From Oceaniferula flava (GTDB taxonomy: Bacteria; Verrucomicrobiota; Verrucomicrobiia; Verrucomicrobiales; Akkermansiaceae): 64,000 nt of DNA. How positions within the stretch are numbered: position 1 is the first letter of the stretch; the number at the start of each line of letters is the position of its first letter. The position numbers and the translations under genes are program-made. The notes beneath the pieces are model-generated. The model saw only the letters and a program-made list of their open reading frames with translations, searched no databases and was not told the origin of the DNA. Positions 57,677 through 64,000 of the stretch are shown one piece after another. The stretch spans positions 186,001 to 250,000 of the forward strand of contig NZ_JAFBGL010000002.1 in NCBI RefSeq assembly GCF_016811075.1, written 5' to 3'.

Positions 57677-58780
57677 TTATTTCCTGCGGGCTTTGAAAAA
57701 CAACCAGGTGCCCAGAGCCAGGCAAAGAACGTTGGGCAGCCAGTAGAGGAAGAGTGCGGTGGAGCCGCTTTTGTCCTGAAACTGTTCTGCGGCAGCGAAG
57801 AACAGGAAGTAGCCGAGGGCGACGACGATGCTGATGGCCAGCCCTGTGGAGGTCTCGCGGCGACGGGCATTGATTCCCAGTGGAACACCGACCAGACAGA
57901 GCGCCAGGCAGGCGAGCGAGAAGGCGTAGCGGCGGTGGATCTCGTTGGCCAGCTTGTAGCGTTTTTTCCCTTCCAGCTCAGGTTCGTCATGGAGCAGTTG
58001 GTGGATTTCCTCATTGGTCATGGTGCTGGCCTTGCGGGACTTTTTGCGCTCGGCCGAGAAATCAAACAACAAGGGTTCCTGCTCGCCGATGAAGATCAGC
58101 TCGCGGTCGTTTTTCTCGTTGCGAGTCTCGATGTAGGCATCGGTGAGGTGGAGGCGCAGCTGCTTGGTCTCCTTGATGATCTTGAGCTTGGCCTCACGGG
58201 CGTAGATGCTTTTGGTGGGGTAGCCGGTGTTTTCATCCCCCTGAAGTTCGTACATGTGCAGGCCGTAAAGAATATTGCCCTCGCGGCTTTCGACGAAGAT
58301 TTTCTGATTCTTGAAACGTGTCTGAACGACGCCCGGGTCCAACAGCGCGTTAGGGTTCTCCTTGACCGCCTCGTAGAGCACAAACTTGATGGTGTCCTTG
58401 GCCTTGGGGGCCATGCTGATGTTGAGCCAGAGGCAGAGCACCGAGAGCAGGGCGCCAAGCACAAAGACCGGCATGGCGATGCGGAACAAGCCCACGCCTG
58501 CCATGCGCATGCTGACCAGCTCGTTTTCCGCGGACAAACGACCGAACACCAGCAGCACTGCGACCAGAAAGCCCCAGGGGATGGTGTAGATTAGCGAGAA
58601 TGGAATGACGCTGAGCACAAAGCTGCCGATGGTCAGCAGCGAGGCATTGCTCTCCACCATCAGCGGTCTAAGTTCCTTAAACAGATTGCCTAAAACCAGA
58701 AGCACACAGAGCATCGCGACGCCGAACAGGGTGGCAGAGATAATCTGCTTCCCAATGTAGCGATCCATGAGGCGTAACAT
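57677..58780 (-). CDS. LptF/LptG-type lipopolysaccharide export permease
   Basis: 367 residues from ATG 58778-58780 (MLRLMDRYIGKQI); an ATG three codons earlier is possible. YjgP/YjgQ layout: start MDRYIGKQIISATLFGV, two helices with VLSVIPFSLIYTIPWGFLVAVLLVFGRLSAENELVSMRMAGV, a long periplasmic beta-jellyroll (about 120-270) and three C-terminal helices (YAFSLACLALCLVGVPLGINARR). The permease is part of the LptB2FG complex that sends LPS to the outer membrane. Whether it is F or G cannot be fixed; the second is not in the window. The SulP gene follows after 6 nt. Confidence 0.9.
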   Translation of the reverse strand: MLRLMDRYIGKQIISATLFGVAMLCVLLVLGNLFKELRPLMVESNASLLTIGSFVLSVIPFSLIYTIPWGFLVAVLLVFGRLSAENELVSMRMAGVGLFRIAMPVFVLGALLSVLCLWLNISMAPKAKDTIKFVLYEAVKENPNALLDPGVVQTRFKNQKIFVESREGNILYGLHMYELQGDENTGYPTKSIYAREAKLKIIKETKQLRLHLTDAYIETRNEKNDRELIFIGEQEPLLFDFSAERKKSRKASTMTNEEIHQLLHDEPELEGKKRYKLANEIHRRYAFSLACLALCLVGVPLGINARRRETSTGLAISIVVALGYFLFFAAAEQFQDKSGSTALFLYWLPNVLCLALGTWLFFKARRK

Positions 58781-59036
58781 GCATGTCATCTTGCCGCTGG
58801 ATTGGGAAACTGTCGAGTATGGAGTCCTTGCAAAATGTCTCAGACGCCAATCCCCAACATCTCTGCGGAGCCTGAGCGCGACGGTGAGCATGTCTCTGTG
58901 CCGACTTGCACGAATGAGGTCAGTGGTGGATGCTGGGAAGGCTGCCATTTCTGAAAAACAGTCACCGTTTTCCCAGTATGCACTTCTCTGCTGCTTCACG
59001 TTCGGTGAGCGCACTAACAACCTCCTAATCAAATCG

Positions 59037-62000
59037 ATGTCCCACCCCACTTGGATCGCCACCATGATGTCCGGCGCAGCTGCCTTGCTCGGCTGCCTCA
59101 GCAGTCACGCCGCCATCAGCCCGGAACAACTCAACCCGCAAGATTACACCTTCGGCTACTGGGCCAATGGCATGCGCAAACACGCCGATGATCGCTCACG
59201 CGATGTGCTCTGCATCGAAACCGGTCACTTTGGGTTGGCTCTGGATCTTGCCCAACTCGATCGTCCCCGCTTCGCTACATTCCGCGATGGTCTGGATTAT
59301 GCGGGAGCACTGGCGGCAGACCAGGAGCGGATGAGATCGCTCGACCCGGCGTCGCTGGAAATTGAAGTGGAAAAAGATGGCAAGGTCTACCGTGCTGTCA
59401 GCAGCCAAGCCGCCGACCCGATTGTGAAAAAGCGGCTGAGCCTGGTGCGCATGTGGGAGTCCGCGCGCTATGTGCAGCATTACGATTTGCAGCAGTTGGT
59501 GCTGAGGAACCCAGACGGCGAGCAGCTCTCGGCCGATGCCAAGCTATCCCTGGTCGCCTGGCCGGACTCAGTTAGTTTTACCGCGGAAATCGCCCCCGCA
59601 GTTTCGTATCAGGATGGTCCTGCCCTCGGGGTTCAGCACAACGGGCACGCAGTGATCGGGCAGCCGTTGGTGATTCCCCACCAGCCGGAGCTCGAGCATG
59701 AAACGTTCACCGTGGAGAGCTGGGTGATGTTTCCGAAGGAGCACTTTGGACATCAGCGTGGTTGGATTCTGTGCAAGAACCGTAACGAGATCACCGAGGG
59801 GAACTTCGGTTTCAGCGTGGCCGGTGGGCAGCTGAGCGCGACGATGAACATCGGCGGCAGGGGACGAGAAAATCGGTTTGTGCTACGCAGCGATCGCCAC
59901 AGCCTGCTGCCCGCCAAGTGGCATCACATTGCCATGAGTTATGACGGTGCCACCTTTTCACTCTACGTGGATGGCAAGTTGAAGGGCAGTCAGAAGGTGG
60001 GCAGAAAGCGGGTGTTAGGAAAGGGCGACTTGAGTATTGGCAAGCGCGCGGATGGGCATGGAGGCGTCACCCCGGTGGTGATCGATCAGCTGCGCATTTG
60101 GAACCGGGCGCTTTCGAAACAACAGATCGACCAGCACGCGCGCCATGCCACCGAGCTTAAAACCCGCCAAGGGCTGAGCTACGAGAACAGCTTTGATCAT
60201 GGCGCCAAGGTGGTGCCCCCGACTTGGACGAACACCAAGGTGAGACTGCGTTTTGCCGGAAAACACCAGCAATGGCAGACCTCACAGACGTTTCGCGAAG
60301 CGTGGTCGGTGGATCAGGCGCACAAGGTGACGCTGGAGTGTCCGCTGAAGACGAAGAAAGGCAGTGCTGCCGAGTTATCCGTGGCCATGAAGCTGAATCA
60401 ATTGCCTCCCGTGAAATACGAGCCGCAGTTCGGTTGTTATGTCGCACGGGTGCATCGACCTAAGCGAGCCTTCAAAATCGGCTACACCGATATCCGTGAC
60501 TACGATGACATTGAGATCACAGTGCGTTCTAACAAAAAAGAGTGCATCCCCTTCCTGCTCGAAATGATCAACCCCGGCAACGTCACCGGCGTGTGCCCGA
60601 TCTTGTGCGATGAGCATGGCGTGCCCACAGGGATCCCCGTCCAGCTCAGCAAAAACTGGCACGAGCGTGAGATGGGATCGTATTTGCGGAGCTATGCCCT
60701 GCTGCCGGTGAGTGCTGGCACTACACGATATCGCTTGAAGTTCGTCTACGGATTTTACGGCACCCTGCCGTCGGCCAGTCATGCGCAGCTGTCATTGATC
60801 GGCTACGGTGGTCATGGTCGCTGGGACCAGTTGGCTATCGGTTGTTGGGGCGAGACCTACTGCATGGATATGGACATGAGCCTGGTGGATGTCACCGTGA
60901 CCGATGTGCGCATGCTGATGGCCCGTGCAGGGAAAGAGGGGAAGAAGTGGGGTTGGACGGACGCAGGATGGGGGGGCGATTGGTTGGGGCTCCGCGACGA
61001 CCAAGATCGGAAGCTCCTCTTCAATGGTCTGAAGACCGCCTACCTCGCCCACGGCCCCTGTCTCAGCGAAGTTCGCTACGATGGATTCTATGGTGCGGGG
61101 GAAGACGTGGACCTCAAGGCCACGGTGAGAACGCTGCGCACCGATGACTATGCCCGCACCTTCACCACGCTGCGCTATGGCATTGAAAAGTCGCTGCCGG
61201 CGGAAGGTTGGCTCTTCAAGATGGGGCGGACACCGCACTACGTCACTCCAAAGATCGCCTACGGCAATGCAGCGGGCTTGATCAAAGAGCACCAGCCGCC
61301 AAAGGGGCTGAAGGAGGGGGCTGATTATCTCGCATCGACAACCCTGACTGGCGAAGGTCCGTGGTGGGTGGCGTTTCCAGGAGCCTACTCGGCCAATGCT
61401 CAGGGGAAGGCGACGGGCTACCGCGCCTTGGTGATTCGGTCTTATCAAGTGCGTGCAGGTGGAAAGACGTATCGTCAGCCGACGCTCCGTTTTTCGGCCT
61501 TCCGCAGTGCGGGCGATGGTCGACCGAACCTCGACTGCATGCTGGTGGCTCCCGAAGGCGTTGAAACATTCACCCGGGGCGACTCGGTGGAGCTGGAGGT
61601 CGAATGGATCACCTTGCCCCGCGTGGCAGACGATTATTACGGGCCGAACACGGCATTCCGTCAGCACCTCGAGGAGCATCCGTCCTCGTGGAAAACTATC
61701 CACCGCGAAGCGCGTGGCAATGATCTGCAGGTCGAGGTGAGCGGGGGCACATTACGCCAAGCCTATCCGATCTTGGTTCGGGCGGAGAGCGATGCTGTTA
61801 GTGTGCGGATACAAGGCGGCGTGGGCTATGTGCCGATCCGTTTTGAAGGGCTGAAACATGCCACCGGCTACCAGCTCTACCAAGTGATCGACGGCCAAGA
61901 GGTTCGACTCGATCAAGCGGTGCACGGCAACGATTTCTGGCAGACCGACTACCACGCCGAGTCGCAGACTTACCAGCGGACCTACAACCTCCCTCTGGAC

Positions 62001-62042
62001 GGGCTGAAGCAATCGCAGTGGCTGCTTCGTCGCAGCCGTTGA
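59037..62042 (+). CDS. Large secreted LamG-domain protein
   Basis: 1001 residues from ATG 59037, which opens a signal peptide (MSHPTWIATMMSGAAALLGC, cleavage near SSHA). The N-terminal about 180 residues carry CIETGHFGLALDL and no known motif. A LamG/concanavalin-like sandwich lies at about residues 220-380 (ETFTVESWVMFPKE, WHHIAMSYDGATFSLYVDG, VIDQLRIWNRALS). The remaining 600 residues are rich in Trp and Gly (WGWTDAGWGGDWLGLRD, EGPWWVAFPGAYSAN, RYDGFYGAGEDVDL) and look like a beta-rich carbohydrate-binding or hydrolase-like region of no known family. Possibly part of the same glycan-degrading set. Confidence 0.7.
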   Translation: MSHPTWIATMMSGAAALLGCLSSHAAISPEQLNPQDYTFGYWANGMRKHADDRSRDVLCIETGHFGLALDLAQLDRPRFATFRDGLDYAGALAADQERMRSLDPASLEIEVEKDGKVYRAVSSQAADPIVKKRLSLVRMWESARYVQHYDLQQLVLRNPDGEQLSADAKLSLVAWPDSVSFTAEIAPAVSYQDGPALGVQHNGHAVIGQPLVIPHQPELEHETFTVESWVMFPKEHFGHQRGWILCKNRNEITEGNFGFSVAGGQLSATMNIGGRGRENRFVLRSDRHSLLPAKWHHIAMSYDGATFSLYVDGKLKGSQKVGRKRVLGKGDLSIGKRADGHGGVTPVVIDQLRIWNRALSKQQIDQHARHATELKTRQGLSYENSFDHGAKVVPPTWTNTKVRLRFAGKHQQWQTSQTFREAWSVDQAHKVTLECPLKTKKGSAAELSVAMKLNQLPPVKYEPQFGCYVARVHRPKRAFKIGYTDIRDYDDIEITVRSNKKECIPFLLEMINPGNVTGVCPILCDEHGVPTGIPVQLSKNWHEREMGSYLRSYALLPVSAGTTRYRLKFVYGFYGTLPSASHAQLSLIGYGGHGRWDQLAIGCWGETYCMDMDMSLVDVTVTDVRMLMARAGKEGKKWGWTDAGWGGDWLGLRDDQDRKLLFNGLKTAYLAHGPCLSEVRYDGFYGAGEDVDLKATVRTLRTDDYARTFTTLRYGIEKSLPAEGWLFKMGRTPHYVTPKIAYGNAAGLIKEHQPPKGLKEGADYLASTTLTGEGPWWVAFPGAYSANAQGKATGYRALVIRSYQVRAGGKTYRQPTLRFSAFRSAGDGRPNLDCMLVAPEGVETFTRGDSVELEVEWITLPRVADDYYGPNTAFRQHLEEHPSSWKTIHREARGNDLQVEVSGGTLRQAYPILVRAESDAVSVRIQGGVGYVPIRFEGLKHATGYQLYQVIDGQEVRLDQAVHGNDFWQTDYHAESQTYQRTYNLPLDGLKQSQWLLRRSR

Positions 62043-62097
62043 GGGCGAATGCGACGACGTTGGCTCATCGGCAGGAGTTAACTCGACCTCCCGAGGG

Positions 62098-62658
62098 TCA
62101 ATCCTGTGATGCGAGCAGGTGCTGATAGGTTTTGCGGAACTTGGCGAGCTTCGGTTCGATGACGGCTTGGCAGTAGCCTTTTTCCGAGTTCTGGTTGTAG
62201 TAATCGCGGTGGTCGTCTTCGGCGGGGTGGAACTTTTCCAGTTCCTTCACTTCGGTGACCACATCGCGGTCTATCAGCTCGTCCATTTCCGCGATCACGC
62301 GCTCGGCGATCTGACGTTCATCATCGGTGCTGTAGAAAATGATGCTGCGGTATTGGGTTCCGACATCGGCACCTTGCGCATTCAGAGTGGTAGGGTCGTG
62401 GCTGCCCATGTGCACGCGGATCAGTTCTTCGTAACTGATGACGCTGGGATCGTAGCAGATCTGGATCACCTCGGCATGGCCGGTGGATCCGGAGCAGACT
62501 TCGCGGTAGCTGGGAGATGAGGTGGTGCCGCCGCTATAGCCGCTTTCCACGGAGTTCACTCCCTTCAAGCGCTGGAACATGGTTTCGGTGCACCAAAAAC
62601 ATCCGCCGCCAAATACGGCGACCGCTTCCTGGCTCTTCGTCTCGTTATTCTCTGTCAT
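62098..62658 (-). CDS. msrA: Peptide methionine-S-sulfoxide reductase
   Basis: 186 residues. Reduces methionine-S-sulfoxide in proteins. Active-site AVFGGGCFWCTETMFQR with the catalytic Cys first in GCFWC, then ESGYSGGTTSSPSYREVCSG, GHAEVIQICYDP and YRSIIFY. No signal peptide, so cytoplasmic. Length is typical. The neighbouring small membrane gene lies 21 nt upstream on the same strand. Confidence 0.96.
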   Translation of the reverse strand: MTENNETKSQEAVAVFGGGCFWCTETMFQRLKGVNSVESGYSGGTTSSPSYREVCSGSTGHAEVIQICYDPSVISYEELIRVHMGSHDPTTLNAQGADVGTQYRSIIFYSTDDERQIAERVIAEMDELIDRDVVTEVKELEKFHPAEDDHRDYYNQNSEKGYCQAVIEPKLAKFRKTYQHLLASQD

Positions 62659-62679
62659 CGGTTTGAATGCTTTGTTGGC

Positions 62680-63195
62680 TTAATACCCCGGCGTGCTGGA
62701 CTTCGGCGGACCGAAGACCTCGTGAAGAATCACGGCCTGTCGGGCGGACTCCGGATTGGAGAGGAGTTCGCGGGCGGTGATGTGCCCGCTCGCGGAGCGC
62801 TTGCGGCGTCGTTTGCCCGGGCTCTTCAGCAGCTCCTGGAACCGCTCAGCCGCGGCTTTTTCCTCTTCACTGAGTTCGGGTTTCTTGATCTTGAAAGTCT
62901 GCGGGGCGATGGCGATCGCTTGTTGCGGCACGGCTGCCGGGGCAGCGCGTTCCACGGCGACCACTGGCCGCGGTTGGGGCGGTGGCTGGCTGCCGGGCAG
63001 CGGTGGTGGCGCGGGTGGACCGGCGACCTCCGTCTGACGGCGGCGGATTTCCTCGCGGAAATCATCGTAGATGTCCTCCAGTGATTCGTTGACCTCACCC
63101 TCCTGTCCCTTGCCTTGGATCTTTTTGATCAGCCACTGGATGCCGCTGATCACTACAAAGAGGATCAGGACAATGACTTGGCCGTCTAATTCCAT
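62680..63195 (-). CDS. Small membrane protein with Pro-rich linker
   Basis: 171 residues: one membrane helix at the N-terminus (about 6-24, QVIVLILFVVISGIQWLI), an acidic segment (EVNESLEDIYDDFREEIRRR), a Pro/Gln/Ala-rich linker (about 60-95), and a basic-acidic C-terminus with KSPGKRRRKRSASGHITARELLSN and VILHEVFGPP. No family was recognised. It lies 57 nt downstream of floA and 21 nt upstream of msrA on the same strand; position suggests a partner of the flotillin, but this is only inference. Confidence 0.7.
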   Translation of the reverse strand: MELDGQVIVLILFVVISGIQWLIKKIQGKGQEGEVNESLEDIYDDFREEIRRRQTEVAGPPAPPPLPGSQPPPQPRPVVAVERAAPAAVPQQAIAIAPQTFKIKKPELSEEEKAAAERFQELLKSPGKRRRKRSASGHITARELLSNPESARQAVILHEVFGPPKSSTPGY

Positions 63196-63252
63196 GGTGT
63201 TTGGGAAAGTTGGTGAGGGGGAGACTGAGTGAAGCGCGGTGCGGCGGATGAA

Positions 63253-64000
63253 TTACTCGTTCTCGTCGCTGTCGCCAGCGATGGAATCGCGCATCTTGGT
63301 ATCGGCTTTGACGTTCTGGTATTTGACGTAGTCCATGATGCCGAGGTTACCGGAGCGGAAGGCTTCGGCGATGGCCATGGGGATATCGGCTTCGGCTTCC
63401 ACCACCTTGGCGCGCATTTCCTGGGTGCGGGCGGACATTTCCTGCTCCACAGCCACGGCAGCAGCGCGGCGCATCTCGGCCTTGGCTTGAGCGACTTGTT
63501 TGTCGGCCTCGGCCTGCTCCGCCTGGAGGCGAGCGCCAATGTTATCGGCGACGTCGACATCGGCGATGTCGATGGAAAGGATTTCGAAGGCGGTGGAGGC
63601 ATCGACGCCTTTTTCCAGCACCAACTTGGAGATGTTGTCGGGGTTTTCCAGCACGTGTTTGTAGGAACTTGCGGAACCGACGGAGGTCACGATGCCTTCA
63701 CCGACACGGGCGATGATGGTTTCTTCGGTGGCACCACCGACAAAGCGATCGAGGTTGGTTCTCACGGTGACTCGGGCGCGGGCGTTGACTGCGATGCCGT
63801 CCTTGGCCACAGCGGTGATCTTGCTGCTGCCGCTGTTGGGGTTCGGGCAATCGATGACTTTCGGGTTAATCGAGGTGCGCACGGCTTCGAGCACGGTCTT
63901 GCCAGTGTCCTTGGTGGCGAGGTCGATGGCGCAAGCGCGATCGAAGGAAAGGGAGATGCCTGCCTTGTCGGCGGCGATCATGGCGAGCACGACGTGGGCG
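63253..64000 (-). CDS. floA: Flotillin-like FloA (5' end outside window)
   Basis: C-terminal 249 residues of a FloA/YqfA-type flotillin. The frame is open to the window edge, where the text [17 protein letters not shown] is the typical family stretch. It shows [42 protein letters not shown] and the Ala/Glu-rich coiled coil [26 protein letters not shown]; a short acidic end follows. FloA builds membrane microdomains. The N-terminal membrane segment lies outside the window. Confidence 0.94.
   Translation of the reverse strand, partial: AHVVLAMIAADKAGISLSFDRACAIDLATKDTGKTVLEAVRTSINPKVIDCPNPNSGSSKITAVAKDGIAVNARARVTVRTNLDRFVGGATEETIIARVGEGIVTSVGSASSYKHVLENPDNISKLVLEKGVDASTAFEILSIDIADVDVADNIGARLQAEQAEADKQVAQAKAEMRRAAAVAVEQEMSARTQEMRAKVVEAEADIPMAIAEAFRSGNLGIMDYVKYQNVKADTKMRDSIAGDSDENE

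Noticed and set aside
57659-58594. 311-codon frame antisense to the LptF/G gene
   Set aside because: Overlaps a well-supported permease; composition is that of a complementary strand.
60792-61703. 303-codon frame antisense to the LamG protein
   Set aside because: Opposite a gene with a signal peptide and LamG motifs; no family match.

Overview
This window looks like a chromosomal segment of a moderately GC-rich, Gram-negative, probably marine member of the Verrucomicrobiota, perhaps near Rubritalea, Haloferula or Roseibacillus. That placement is inferred from gene content: secreted formylglycine sulfatases, a FloA flotillin, lipoproteins with clear lipoboxes, an LptF/G permease, a TonB receptor ending in Phe, and a large polysaccharide-degrading enzyme. 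No rRNA gene, CRISPR array or intact insertion sequence was seen. There is one tRNA, tRNA-Arg(CCU).

Layout. 0-3 kb: the 3' end of one sulfatase, a collapsed sulfatase remnant, and one intact sulfatase with a strong terminator. 3-12 kb: trpG and trpE, a beta-helix protein, a ClC antiporter with CBS domains, a PPK2 polyphosphate kinase and Tex. 12-17 kb: a peroxiredoxin fused to an NTF2-like domain, an OmpA-like lipoprotein, a phosphatase-like lipoprotein, an entericidin-like peptide, DUF2071 and AIM24 proteins, then a roughly 236-bp repeat array. 17-22 kb: aminopeptidase P and a Ski2-like helicase. 22-30 kb: one five-gene iron/siderophore operon on the minus strand (TonB receptor, small membrane protein, PepSY-TM protein, ABC ATPase, and an ABC permease fused to an M1-peptidase-like domain whose zinc site is lost). 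30-31.5 kb: a stand-alone M41 protease domain translationally coupled to an EndA-like nuclease.

31.5-43.6 kb is the accessory, rearranged part. It holds tRNA-Arg followed by an AT-rich HEPN-like orphan, an EF-hand arylsulfotransferase, a MarR/NmrA-like pair with candidate operators, and a 1684-residue secreted glycosidase (three beta-helix repeats, a GH-A catalytic domain resembling GH86, CBM6, FN3). It also holds several gene scars: two copies of the 3' end of the intact Gfo/Idh oxidoreductase at 42.5 kb, a piece of the arylsulfotransferase beside that oxidoreductase, and three copies of a short repeat.

43.9-64 kb is mostly core: a nitroreductase, a LuxR regulator, the prfA-truB-nrnA cluster, and a forward run cdaA, a CdaR-like microprotein, bioD, GNAT, ubiE, hisC, a zinc-ribbon protein and mnmE. 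These are followed by a SulP transporter with an LptF/G permease, a secreted LamG protein, msrA, a small membrane protein and the 3' part of floA.

How the genes work together. The sulfatases, the agarase/porphyranase-like enzyme and the arylsulfotransferase suggest use of sulfated algal polysaccharides. The 22-30 kb operon suggests ferri-siderophore uptake with reduction and export or processing steps. The cdaA cluster provides c-di-AMP synthesis beside biotin, quinone, histidine and tRNA-modification genes. The most notable items are the mega-glycosidase, the dead M1-ABC fusion, the minimal CdaR-like peptide, the HEPN orphan beside a tRNA, and the repeated gene-end scars.
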